Source: Nitrospira sp. (GTDB lineage Bacteria; Nitrospirota; Nitrospiria; Nitrospirales; Nitrospiraceae). Taken from it: a DNA stretch of 64,000 nt. Both the position numbers and the translations under genes were made by a program. Positions 1 through 7,657 of this stretch are shown here, piece after piece. Below the pieces are notes generated by a model, which did no database searches, was not told the origin of the DNA, and saw only the letters and a program-made list of their open reading frames with translations. Every line of letters starts with the position of its first letter. Position 1 is the first letter of the stretch. The DNA lies in contig JAUYAO010000058.1 in assembly GCA_030692565.1 (NCBI GenBank), forward strand, positions 124,001 through 188,000, in the 5' to 3' direction.

Positions 1-16
1 GACTGATTGATGGGTA

Positions 17-658
17 TTATCGGGTCGGGGTCAACGAAGGAGGCCCAGGTTTCGGGTCGGCATGAGGGGACTGCGTCGCCTCCGTAGAGGGCTTGCTTGA
101 TCGGGCGGATTCCGTCACGTGCAGTGACGCGACAGAAGCCGAACTCCACGGGCTCCAGTAGCCCACCGCGACCAGAGAGATGACCGCACCGATCGCCGCC
201 AACGCGATGGTGGCTCCGATCCAACGGGCGTGCTGACGGACCTCCTGCTGCAAACCGAAGAGCACCCGCCTGAACTTCCGGCGCTTCACCATCGGGACCA
301 TCGCCGTCGATCGAACCAGCCTGGCACCGAAGGGGCCCGAGCCGTTAGCGGCTTCGGTGAGGTTCCAGGAAGCCAACCCGGCCACATTCCCTTCGCCGTC
401 GACCAGCGGAACCTGTCGTACCAGGCTCTGCGCCAGCACGTGCAATACCTGTTCATCGGACGCCTCAGCCGCCGCTGTCACCAACGGCGCGGTCATGATC
501 CGACCGAGCGTCGTCGACCGGGGGTCAAGGCCATTGGCCACGACCCGGGTCGTCAGATCCCGATCGGTGACGATTCCCACCGGTCGATGATGCCGCACCA
601 CGAGCACGACCCCGACCTTCCGCCAATGCATGATGCGCGCAGCATCGTAGACCGACAC
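17..658 (-). CDS. CBS-domain protein with C-terminal membrane anchor
   Basis: The first ~105 residues form a CBS pair: the VGIVTDRDLTTRVV segment (residues 27-40) is the typical end of a first CBS motif, and VRQVPLVDGEGNVAGLAS belongs to the second. CBS pairs usually bind adenine nucleotides and regulate an attached or partner domain. A basic stretch (KRRKFRR, 125-131) precedes one hydrophobic membrane span at about 147-168, followed by a Ser/Pro-rich tail, so the CBS part is probably cytoplasmic and tethered to the inner membrane. The only standard start in frame is the GTG used here, but the open frame continues upstream to a TGA near 750 and encodes TAPPEV just before the GTG. That is what a CBS motif normally starts with, so the N-terminus may be longer through a non-standard start. 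No partner domain or target is visible. Confidence 0.75.
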   Translation of the reverse strand: MSVYDAARIMHWRKVGVVLVVRHHRPVGIVTDRDLTTRVVANGLDPRSTTLGRIMTAPLVTAAAEASDEQVLHVLAQSLVRQVPLVDGEGNVAGLASWNLTEAANGSGPFGARLVRSTAMVPMVKRRKFRRVLFGLQQEVRQHARWIGATIALAAIGAVISLVAVGYWSPWSSASVASLHVTESARSSKPSTEATQSPHADPKPGPPSLTPTR

Positions 659-824
659 CTCCGGCGGCGCCGTATGGACGGCGGCGGAAAAGCCCGGGCT
701 CTGACTGAATGCAGGAGTATTCCTAAAAGAGATGCCGCCTGGCAGGTTGATTCACAAGGCCCGCATCTCCTTGTCGGAGACCTACAGGGAGAACTGAAGT
801 AAACCGGCGCGGAACGCCGACGGG

Positions 825-842
825 CCGGCCGCTGGCGGCCGG
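825..842. terminator. Hairpin downstream of mlaA
   Basis: A perfect inverted repeat (CCGGCCGC / GCGGCCGG) lies about 30 bp past the stop of the MlaA-type gene on the minus strand. There is no clear T-tract, so it may be a weak terminator or an mRNA 3'-end stabiliser. Confidence 0.35.
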
Positions 843-873
843 ACATGAAGCGGTTCGACGTCGTTCTTTGCGG

Positions 874-1752
874 TTACTCGCGGATCGCCCGCGCACGCTT
901 TTGGAGGTAGGCGTTGCGGACGGCGGCGTACAGATCCAGCGTGGCTTCTTCAACCCCCTGGAACTTTTCGAGGTTCAACGAACGGTCGTTCACAATTTCA
1001 AACACCCGGCCCCCGAGCTGCACTACCGTACTGGTGGCCCGATCCGTATGGCCGATCACCGAGGGAATTCCTTCGACTTCGATGATCGGCGCCACCAGCC
1101 AGTTGAACGGATTGAGCGCGATGTCGCCAGCAAATCCGATCAGGTCGCGAACATTAAACGGAGGCAGCAGCGGCAACACCACATACGGCCCCGGCTTGAC
1201 GCCATAGAACCCTAACGTTTGACCGGTATCTTCCTCGGGCGTGGTAATGTCCATGTCTTTCGCCACATCGTACAGACCTCCGAGTCCGAAAGTCGTGTTC
1301 AACATGAACCGTCCCATCTCTGTCGCAGCCCCCCGCACCTTGCCCTGAAACACATTATTGAGAAATCGGCTGGGAAACCGGAGATTGTAGAAGAGGTTGC
1401 TGATTCCGACTTGAACAGGGTTGGGTATGACGACGTTGTAACCCTGTGCCACCGGCTTGAGCACCCACCGGTCCACCTTCCGGTTAAACTCAAAGACCTT
1501 CGTATTCAGCGATTCCCACGGATCATATTCCTCAACACCTTCTTCGCCGGACTTCGCGAAGGGATCGAAGGGCTCGTCTGACGCTTGTTCCGTGACATCA
1601 GCGGCAGGAGTCGGCGTCACCGATGCATCGGCGAGCAGCACCGGCGGCGTGGGAGGTTCGAGCATAGCTGTTGGCACGGCGGGCGCGCCGGTCCGGCCGG
1701 CACAGCCCGGCAGCCATAGCAACGCCAGCAAAATGAGAACGCCAAATCGCAT
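874..1752 (-). CDS. mlaA: MlaA (VacJ) family outer-membrane lipoprotein
   Basis: MlaA sits in the outer membrane and removes mislocalised phospholipids from the outer leaflet, passing them to MlaC and the MlaFEDB ABC transporter. The start used here gives a lipoprotein signal with lipobox LPGC (Cys17). After an Ala/Pro/Thr-rich linker comes the family signature DPWESLNTKVFEFNRKVDRW, followed by PVAQGY and the conserved GLYDVAKDM and GQTLGFYGVKPGPYVVLPL blocks. The 292-residue length is slightly above usual because of the N-terminal linker. Upstream in-frame ATGs at 1794 and 1887 also exist; the 1752 start is preferred because it places the signal peptide at the N-terminus. No other mla gene is in the window. 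Confidence 0.9.
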   Translation of the reverse strand: MRFGVLILLALLWLPGCAGRTGAPAVPTAMLEPPTPPVLLADASVTPTPAADVTEQASDEPFDPFAKSGEEGVEEYDPWESLNTKVFEFNRKVDRWVLKPVAQGYNVVIPNPVQVGISNLFYNLRFPSRFLNNVFQGKVRGAATEMGRFMLNTTFGLGGLYDVAKDMDITTPEEDTGQTLGFYGVKPGPYVVLPLLPPFNVRDLIGFAGDIALNPFNWLVAPIIEVEGIPSVIGHTDRATSTVVQLGGRVFEIVNDRSLNLEKFQGVEEATLDLYAAVRNAYLQKRARAIRE

Positions 1753-1913
1753 AGCTCTCTGATCGGTCGTTACGTCTTCTCTCTTGATCGTCATTCCGTC
1801 ATGCCTCGTTTCAACTGCCCCGGACTGGGATGCGCGCGCGATGCCCGGCGCACTGTACCAAATGTGGCGACCAATCACCAAATGCATAATTCATGGACGC
1901 GCGCACTGTTCGG

Positions 1914-2585
1914 CTAAGCTGCAATCGCGGTTCGAACGAAATCAGCAAACCGGCGAAAGTACACGCTCCCGCCCACTTGATAGGTATTGTTGTGATCCGC
2001 GCCGGCTATCGCATACCACCATTTCGGCGGCTTGGCGGCCTCGAAAACCTGGCGGCCGAACTCGATAGGAATGATGTCGTCCCGATCGCCGTGGATCACG
2101 AGCGTGGGAAGGGACAGCTGCGGAAGGCGATCGATGAGATTGAATTCCGCCCCGAGCAGCCAATGCACCGGCATGCCGCCGTAGTGATGTTTTGCGATCG
2201 CGGCAATCGACGGGAACGGCGACTCCAAAATCAATCCTGCCGCCGGCTTCTGGGAGACAAGATCGGTCGCGACGGCAGCGCCCAGCGACCGGCCGAACAC
2301 GACAATCCGTTCCGAGCGAATCAGCCGCACCCGGGTAAGATAGTCGTAGGCGCCGATCGCGTCTTGGTAGAGCCCGTCTTCCGACGGCTTGCCCTGGCTT
2401 CGACCATATCCTCGATAGTCGAAGATGAAAATCGACAATCCCAGCCGATAGAGCTCGCGCAGGTTTTCAAGCCGGTGAATGACGCTCCCGGCGTTGCCAT
2501 GACACCAGAGCAGCACGCCGGCATCCGCGCGTGCTTCGACATACCAGCCGAAAAGTTTGGTGCCGTCCGCCGATTGAAACCACAC
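1914..2585 (-). CDS. Alpha/beta hydrolase, BEM46/YfhR-like
   Basis: A serine hydrolase of the alpha/beta fold. Counting from the GTG used here, the oxyanion strand motif is HGNAG (29-33), the nucleophile elbow is GRSLG with Ser100, the acid is probably Asp169 in HGDRDD, and the catalytic His is His198 in GADHNN. Proteins of this type are esterases or acyl hydrolases with unknown natural substrates. The frame stays open and coding-like upstream of the GTG, encoding FVYRPEPWEDRDW and GLPLEDVWF, which look like the normal N-terminus of the family. It reaches the TAG stop of the beta-barrel gene (2709) without ATG, GTG or TTG. The real start is therefore probably near 2700 and non-canonical; the coordinates given are the conservative call. 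Confidence 0.8.
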   Translation of the reverse strand: MWFQSADGTKLFGWYVEARADAGVLLWCHGNAGSVIHRLENLRELYRLGLSIFIFDYRGYGRSQGKPSEDGLYQDAIGAYDYLTRVRLIRSERIVVFGRSLGAAVATDLVSQKPAAGLILESPFPSIAAIAKHHYGGMPVHWLLGAEFNLIDRLPQLSLPTLVIHGDRDDIIPIEFGRQVFEAAKPPKWWYAIAGADHNNTYQVGGSVYFRRFADFVRTAIAA

Positions 2586-2708
2586 ATCTTCCAGCGGAAG
2601 GCCGCTCGCGCCTCTCCAGTCGCGGTCTTCCCATGGTTCAGGACGGTAGACAAAGAATTGGTCGAGGATGCTGATAGGGGCCTCGATCGAACGATATTCG
2701 TTCTGTAA

Positions 2709-3413
2709 CTAAAACGACCAGCCGACACCACCCGACACGATCTGAGTCTGAAAGTCGAGCTTCACTTTGGAGTTGCCGGCCCCTTCACTGTCAAAACTAT
2801 ACTTCGTTCCAAAATATTTGTACTCGCCGAATACAAACAACCGCTTTGTCACGAACGCTTTGATGCCGCCCAAGAACTGATAGGCGAAGGCCATATCGCC
2901 GGAAGTTCCCGTGAGCGCCAGATTGCCGTGTTGGATCGACGCATCGTAGAGCACTCCCATCGAGGTGCCTCCGCCGACCCCGATATACGGCTGCACCATC
3001 TCGCCCGGATACCGCAGCATGACGTTGTACATCGTATTCACGGCGATCAGGTTCCCTTGCGCCTGAGTAGTCCCTGATCCGGACGTGATGCGCGGAGCCC
3101 GCACGCTGCCCCCAAGGCCGAACGCTTCAATTTCTCCGCCAAGAATCTTATTGGTAAACCACGGATAGGCTTCGAACTTTATGCCGGCGCCGAAAGTGCC
3201 GCGGATATCGGTCCGCGGGACACTTGCCCCGCCAACCGTGAGATTGTTGTCCTGCGGGAAAAATCCCATCGCATGGCCGCTCAGATAGAGATCGACCTTA
3301 CTTTCAATCTTTGGGGGCGGCACAGGATCTCCGGTCTCCTGGGCAAACCCTACCCCGAATCCGGCAGTGAGAGTCCAATCAATGAGGAGGATACGGACCA
3401 GCAGGCTCAGCAT
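2709..3413 (-). CDS. Outer-membrane beta-barrel protein (OmpA/OmpW-like small porin fold)
   Basis: A signal peptide (MLSLLVRILLIDWTLTAGFG) ends near a FAQ site. The mature part has alternating amphipathic strands and ends in a terminal aromatic residue (VGWSF), the usual BAM recognition end of a beta-barrel. The motif GEYKYFGTKYSF near the C-terminus recurs as EYKYFSATY in the protein at 18829, and the one at 62111 is similar, so this is a small paralogous family. An in-frame ATG at 3467 is an alternative start but would bury the signal peptide. Its exact role is unknown; such eight-stranded barrels serve as adhesins, stabilisers or narrow pores. Confidence 0.7.
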   Translation of the reverse strand: MLSLLVRILLIDWTLTAGFGVGFAQETGDPVPPPKIESKVDLYLSGHAMGFFPQDNNLTVGGASVPRTDIRGTFGAGIKFEAYPWFTNKILGGEIEAFGLGGSVRAPRITSGSGTTQAQGNLIAVNTMYNVMLRYPGEMVQPYIGVGGGTSMGVLYDASIQHGNLALTGTSGDMAFAYQFLGGIKAFVTKRLFVFGEYKYFGTKYSFDSEGAGNSKVKLDFQTQIVSGGVGWSF

Positions 3414-3721
3414 GATTGCGGATCGTTCATTGTGTCTTAGGAGGGGAGACAGAGCGACTCCAAGCATAAAGCGCTTGCCCGGTTCGGACGATGTGTGCCC
3501 GGCAAATGGACGCAACGCTCTCCTCAGAACGGTACTCCCTATATTAGGAATACTGTTCCTCCGGGCGGCAAGAAGTACCATGCGTCTGAAGCTCGGTCAA
3601 GCTGTGAAGAGCCTACGCCCTTGTCGACGAAGTTGGAACATTCATGCACCTCACAACTAGCCATGGCTGAACCGCTTGGGTATACTCCGCGCGACATCTC
3701 TGTCACCGAAGGAGTTCTCCC
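3414..3721. other. Intergenic region between divergent genes
   Basis: This 308-bp region should hold the promoters of the beta-barrel gene (minus) and the pigment-type plus-strand arm. A short dyad (AGGAA, 5-bp spacer, TTCCT at 3546-3560) is visible. An AAGGAG ribosome binding site at 3708-3713 decides the TTG start at 3722. No other gene was recognised. Confidence 0.5.
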
Positions 3722-5086
3722 TTGGGTCACTCAATTGCCGGTGAATCAGCTCAAGCACTCGTGACCTGTGATGTGCTGGTCGTCGGCGGCGGGCCGGCCG
3801 GATCCACAATCTCCGCTCTGTTGGCCGAACAGGGCTGGAACGTGCACATTCTCGAAAAAGACCCCCACCCGCGATTTCACATCGGGGAGTCGCTCCTGCC
3901 TCAATCGCTCCCCATCTTGAAGCAACTGGGGGTGCTCGCGGAAGTCGAACAAATTGGCCTTATCAAGTACGGCGCCGAGATGGTCTCCCATCGTTACGGC
4001 CGGTCGCAGATGTTCTACTTTGCCAAAGCCTTCGATGAATCCCAACCCTACGCGTTTGAAGTGAAGCGGTCCGAGTTCGATGCCATTCTCTTGAAGAAGG
4101 CAATCTCTAAAGGCGTGAAGGTCTACGAAGGAGTCAAAGCCCAGCGCGTCGAATTCCGCCCCGGTCAGAGTTCCCTGATCCACACGGAAGATCGCGAAGG
4201 CCGGCCGCAAACCTGGGACGCGAAGTTTGTCGTCGACGCCAGCGGCCGCGACACCTTTCTCTCGAACCAGCTCGGCGGCAAGCGCCGAAGCCAGCAACAT
4301 AGCAGCGCGGCGATCTTCGGCCACTTCGAGGGGGTCGGACGGCTCCCCGGCAAGGACGAAGGCAATATCACCGCCGGGTGGCTGAACGACGGCTGGTGCT
4401 GGCTGATTCCTTTCAAGGACGGCACCACCAGCGTGGGGGTCGTCTGCCATCCGGACTATATTAAGTCGCGAACGGTCCCACTCGATCAATTTCTCCTGGA
4501 TACACTGCGACAGTCCCCTCCGATTGCCCAACGCATGGAACGGGCCAAGCCCCTGACACAGACCTATGCCGCCGCAAATTTTTCCTATCGGCGAGACACG
4601 ATGTCCGGCGACGGCTATCTGATGGTCGGCGACGCGTTCGCCTTCATCGACCCGGTCTTCTCCAGCGGGGTCCACCTGGCCCTCAATAGCGGCACACGAG
4701 GAGCCAAAGTCGTCGACGCCTATCTTCGGAAGTCGCCTGAATATGCCGCGCACCTTCAAGAATTCGAACGCATGGTCCGCCGCGGCATCAAGACCTTTTC
4801 CTGGTTCATCCATCGATTCAATCAGCCGGCCTTTCAGTCGCTGTTCGTCTCAACCAATCGGCCTCCAAAAATCGAACGGGCGGTGCTGTCCTTGTTGGCC
4901 GGGGATGTGTTCGCTCAATCCCAAGCGCGCATCCCTCTTTTCTGTTTTAAAGTTGTGTACTACATCGTTTTCGTATTGAATTGGAAAGAGAATTGGGCCG
5001 GGGCCCGCCGCCGCAAACAGGGCACGAGAACGACCGTGACCGAAGTCAAAGATTACGCCGTAACCCAAGCCAACGCGCCAAGTTAG
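3722..5086 (+). CDS. FAD-dependent oxidoreductase, flavin halogenase-like
   Basis: The N-terminus has the Rossmann FAD motif VVGGGPAGS (20-28) and the GESLLP box (55-60) shared by flavin-dependent halogenases and geranylgeranyl reductase-type enzymes. Two features favour a halogenase: WCWLIP at 225-230 fits the WxWxIP halogenase motif, and Lys82 in IKYGAEM lies where phenol halogenases place their catalytic lysine. GDAFAFIDPVFSSGVHLA is the second FAD contact. The TTG start is supported by AAGGAG eight bases upstream. It opens a plus-strand arm with a chorismatase. Xanthomonadin pigments are brominated, so halogenation of an aryl polyene ring is a reasonable inference. Ring hydroxylation or saturation of a polyene are alternatives. 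Confidence 0.8.
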   Translation: MGHSIAGESAQALVTCDVLVVGGGPAGSTISALLAEQGWNVHILEKDPHPRFHIGESLLPQSLPILKQLGVLAEVEQIGLIKYGAEMVSHRYGRSQMFYFAKAFDESQPYAFEVKRSEFDAILLKKAISKGVKVYEGVKAQRVEFRPGQSSLIHTEDREGRPQTWDAKFVVDASGRDTFLSNQLGGKRRSQQHSSAAIFGHFEGVGRLPGKDEGNITAGWLNDGWCWLIPFKDGTTSVGVVCHPDYIKSRTVPLDQFLLDTLRQSPPIAQRMERAKPLTQTYAAANFSYRRDTMSGDGYLMVGDAFAFIDPVFSSGVHLALNSGTRGAKVVDAYLRKSPEYAAHLQEFERMVRRGIKTFSWFIHRFNQPAFQSLFVSTNRPPKIERAVLSLLAGDVFAQSQARIPLFCFKVVYYIVFVLNWKENWAGARRRKQGTRTTVTEVKDYAVTQANAPS

Positions 5087-5102
5087 CCATCAGGGAATAG
5101 AT

Positions 5103-6149
5103 ATGGGACAGCGCGCCATACCGCGACCTCTGAGAGCGCATCAGCCGTTGCTCGAAGTCGTCCCCCATCTGCGGATGGACTACGTCGAATCCGCCAATCT
5201 GGCTCATATGCTCGCCACATCCGCCACCCTGCCCATGGCCATTGTGTCTTTTGGCGCGCCGGTTTCATCCGCAGTTTCCTGCCCGGTCATCACGCTGGAC
5301 CTTCCGCAATTGGACGGCCGCCCGCTTCTGGAAGTGTGGACGAGCGACCAACCGGTTGCCGTTCACCGGATGAACGAGTTCTCCGCCGCTACGAGCGGCG
5401 AGATCCTGGCGGGCACGCTTCAACTAGAAGAAGAACCCGGCGCGGGACTGCAGCTAACGACAGAGCGGGCGTACCGGCGCCTGCTCCGTCACGTCCAGGA
5501 ATTGGGATTCCCTTACCTCTGGCGAATCTGGAATTTCTTTCCCGGCATCAACGAAGACGAGCACGGGCTCGAACGCTATCGCCAGTTTTGCGTCGGACGC
5601 TATCAGGCGCTCGCCGGGACGCTTCAAGGCTTCCCCGGGTCACTTCCGGCCGGAACAGCCGTCGGGACGCGGTCAGGTCCTCTCCAGCTCTATGTGCTTG
5701 CGGGCACTCATCCGGCCACCCATCTGGGCAATCCCCGCCAAGTCCATGCCTATGAATACCCGGAACATTACGGTCCCTGCAGCCCGTCGTTTGCGCGCGC
5801 CACGCTCCTCCAATCGGATCTTCATACCCAACTGTTCATCTCCGGCACAGCCAGCGTGGTGGGACACGAGAGCCGCCACATGGGCCTCCCTGAAACCCAG
5901 ACGCGTGAAACCGTCGACAACCTGCGCGCCCTGATTGCCCATCCCGAGGAACTATCGGGAACAACGCGCCGCCATCAGCCATCACGCGGTCGGTATAAGG
6001 TCTACGTCCGTCAGCCCGATCATCTCGAAGCCATCCAACAAGCCCTCAGCATTCCGCTGTTTGCGTCGAGCCAGATCGTCTATCTCCAGGGGGATCTCTG
6101 CCGCAGGGAACTGCTGGTTGAGATCGAAGGGGTCGTCACCACAGACTGA
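5103..6149 (+). CDS. Chorismatase (FkbO/Hyg5/XanB2 family), hydroxybenzoate-forming
   Basis: The protein has the family's characteristic blocks: RIWNFFPGINEDEHGLERYR (141-160), a QVHAYEYPEHYGP block (213-225), LFISGTASVVGHE (244-256) and DLCRRELLVEIEG near the C-terminus. Chorismatases hydrolyse chorismate, losing pyruvate, to give a dihydroxycyclohexadiene acid or directly 3- or 4-hydroxybenzoate; they share the RidA/YjgF trimeric fold. In Xanthomonas, XanB2 supplies hydroxybenzoate for the aryl polyene xanthomonadin. The location 16 bp after the halogenase-like gene, facing a complete aryl polyene operon, argues for starter supply here too. I cannot decide which product isomer is made. The length of 348 residues is normal for the family. 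Confidence 0.88.
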   Translation: MGQRAIPRPLRAHQPLLEVVPHLRMDYVESANLAHMLATSATLPMAIVSFGAPVSSAVSCPVITLDLPQLDGRPLLEVWTSDQPVAVHRMNEFSAATSGEILAGTLQLEEEPGAGLQLTTERAYRRLLRHVQELGFPYLWRIWNFFPGINEDEHGLERYRQFCVGRYQALAGTLQGFPGSLPAGTAVGTRSGPLQLYVLAGTHPATHLGNPRQVHAYEYPEHYGPCSPSFARATLLQSDLHTQLFISGTASVVGHESRHMGLPETQTRETVDNLRALIAHPEELSGTTRRHQPSRGRYKVYVRQPDHLEAIQQALSIPLFASSQIVYLQGDLCRRELLVEIEGVVTTD

Positions 6150-6222
6150 GTCACGCCATGTCTCCATGCCAATCCTCACAGCCTGACATCCGCGCGCTCA
6201 CCACACCCAGGGCGGGTCTGTA

Positions 6223-7173
6223 ATGGGCTGGACGGAACCATCCCGGCGAGCCGCCCTGCCGATCAACGGACAGGAGGCCGGACGGACCGCAAAACCGGGC
6301 AAGCAGTTTTACTTCACCATCGATTGCGACTGGGTCCCCGGTTCGCATGTCGGGCTGGCGGCACTCCTGGACTGTTGCGACCGCTTCCGCATCAAAGCGA
6401 CGATCTTCTTTGCCGGCCGATTTGCCGAAGCCTATCCGGAGCTCGTCCGCGAATGCCTCCACCGCGGGCACCAGCTCGGCACCCACGGCTGGGCGCACGG
6501 GGGGCTGGAAGAGGATGAGGACTTCCGTATCGCGTCCTACGAGCAACAGCGGCAATGGATCCGGCGGGCAACGGATGCCGTGGAGAAAGCGGCCGGCGTC
6601 AGGCCGGTCGTGTTCCGGGCGCCGAATCTGTGGATCGGCGAAACCACGCTCCGGGTCCTCGAGGAAGAAGGCTATCACTACGACTCATCCGTTCCCGCCA
6701 GGCGATTCGACATGGGACTCGGCCGTGTCCACTATCTCAAATACTTCAGCGCGCCCAGGGACCCTTACCGCCCGTCACGCAGCAATCTGAATCATCCCGG
6801 CGACAGCAGCATCGTGGAAATGCCGCCATCGTCTTGTCTGTTTCCGGTCAATCTGGCCACCCTGCGCACGGTCGGCCTCAGCAAGTTCCAGCGCATGCTC
6901 CGATGGATCGGAGCACGCTCGCGCCACCTCGTCTTTTACTGCCACCCGGGCGAATTCGTGCTGGCCACCGAACAAGCTTTTCCCCGCTCCATGTCCAAAT
7001 GGAATCAGAACCGGATGCGGCCGGAGAACTTGGTTCTGGTGAACCAGTTACTCGATCATATCCTTGAGATCGGATATACGCCGGCCCGCATGACCGATAC
7101 CGCAACGCGACACCTTGACGTGAGGACCAGTGGGGGAAGAAGAGCAGGAAGATTTCAACCAGAGCAGTTCTAA
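6223..7173 (+). CDS. NodB-type polysaccharide deacetylase
   Basis: A metal-dependent carbohydrate esterase 4 domain. Motif 1 is FTIDCDW with Asp34 (base) and Asp36 (metal); motif 2 is THGWAH with metal ligands His88 and His92; RAP in VVFRAPNLW is motif 3; FYCHPGEF is the C-terminal His motif. There is no signal peptide, so it should act in the cytoplasm on a soluble or inner-leaflet sugar substrate. Similar enzymes deacetylate GlcNAc in exopolysaccharide and lipid-linked sugar pathways. It sits inside the pigment-type locus between the chorismatase and a lipoprotein and could modify a sugar added by the GT2 encoded at 7658; this is inferred from position only. Confidence 0.85.
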   Translation: MGWTEPSRRAALPINGQEAGRTAKPGKQFYFTIDCDWVPGSHVGLAALLDCCDRFRIKATIFFAGRFAEAYPELVRECLHRGHQLGTHGWAHGGLEEDEDFRIASYEQQRQWIRRATDAVEKAAGVRPVVFRAPNLWIGETTLRVLEEEGYHYDSSVPARRFDMGLGRVHYLKYFSAPRDPYRPSRSNLNHPGDSSIVEMPPSSCLFPVNLATLRTVGLSKFQRMLRWIGARSRHLVFYCHPGEFVLATEQAFPRSMSKWNQNRMRPENLVLVNQLLDHILEIGYTPARMTDTATRHLDVRTSGGRRAGRFQPEQF

Positions 7174-7191
7174 TCAATAGGAGGGGGAGCG

Positions 7192-7602
7192 ATGAAAAGA
7201 CTGCGATCCGGAGTTGTGGTGGTTTGCTTAGCCATGGTCGTTGCAGTGGGTTGCCGAGGCGGCGGTCAGGTCTATGAGGTCAAAGAAGCTGCCGTACAAA
7301 CAGCCACGGGGAAAGACGCATCGCAAGACCAGGTCCAGAAAGCGATCATCGAAGCCGGCGTGAAGCTTGGGTGGGTGATGGCCGTAGCCAAGCCGGGAGA
7401 GATCGTCGGGACGCTCAACGTGAGAAGCCATACGGTAATCGTGACGATTCCCTTCTCATCGAAGAACTACAGCATTCTGTATAAAGACAGCACCAATCTG
7501 AAGTACAACGCCGACAAGCACACCATCCATGAAAACTACACGGGCTGGATTCAGCGGTTGGATAACGAAATCCGGGTACGCTTGACCGCAGTCGGTATGT
7601 AA
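7192..7602 (+). CDS. Small conserved lipoprotein of unknown function
   Basis: A 136-residue protein with a lipoprotein signal (MKRLRSGVVVVCLAMVVAVGC, lipobox VAVGC, Cys21) and a strong ribosome binding site, AGGAGGGGG. The mature domain has GWVMAVAKPGEIVGTL, RSHTVIVTIPF and a YSILYKDSTNLKYN block, a pattern of short beta strands. It probably sits in the outer membrane or periplasm. It ends the plus-strand arm of the pigment-type locus, 18 bp after the deacetylase, and is followed by a strong hairpin. I do not recognise a function. Confidence 0.7.
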   Translation: MKRLRSGVVVVCLAMVVAVGCRGGGQVYEVKEAAVQTATGKDASQDQVQKAIIEAGVKLGWVMAVAKPGEIVGTLNVRSHTVIVTIPFSSKNYSILYKDSTNLKYNADKHTIHENYTGWIQRLDNEIRVRLTAVGM

Positions 7603-7610
7603 GATCGTTC

Positions 7611-7642
7611 CGTCCTCTGCCGAAGAAATACGGCAGAGGACG
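7611..7642. terminator. Bidirectional hairpin between convergent arms
   Basis: A perfect 12-bp stem (CGTCCTCTGCCG / CGGCAGAGGACG) with an 8-base A-rich loop lies directly after the lipoprotein stop and before the stop of the convergent GT2. This is a good terminator candidate for both arms, although no long T-tract follows. Confidence 0.65.
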
Positions 7643-7657
7643 CCTCGACCGAAGTCC

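Noticed and set aside
1893-2708. Antisense frame of 271 residues over the alpha/beta hydrolase
   Set aside because: The hydrolase has a full catalytic triad, and the antisense protein shows no domain.
3746-4813. Long antisense frame (355 residues) within the halogenase-like gene
   Set aside because: It mirrors a gene with clear FAD motifs; its composition is the antisense of GC-rich coding sequence and it has no domain.
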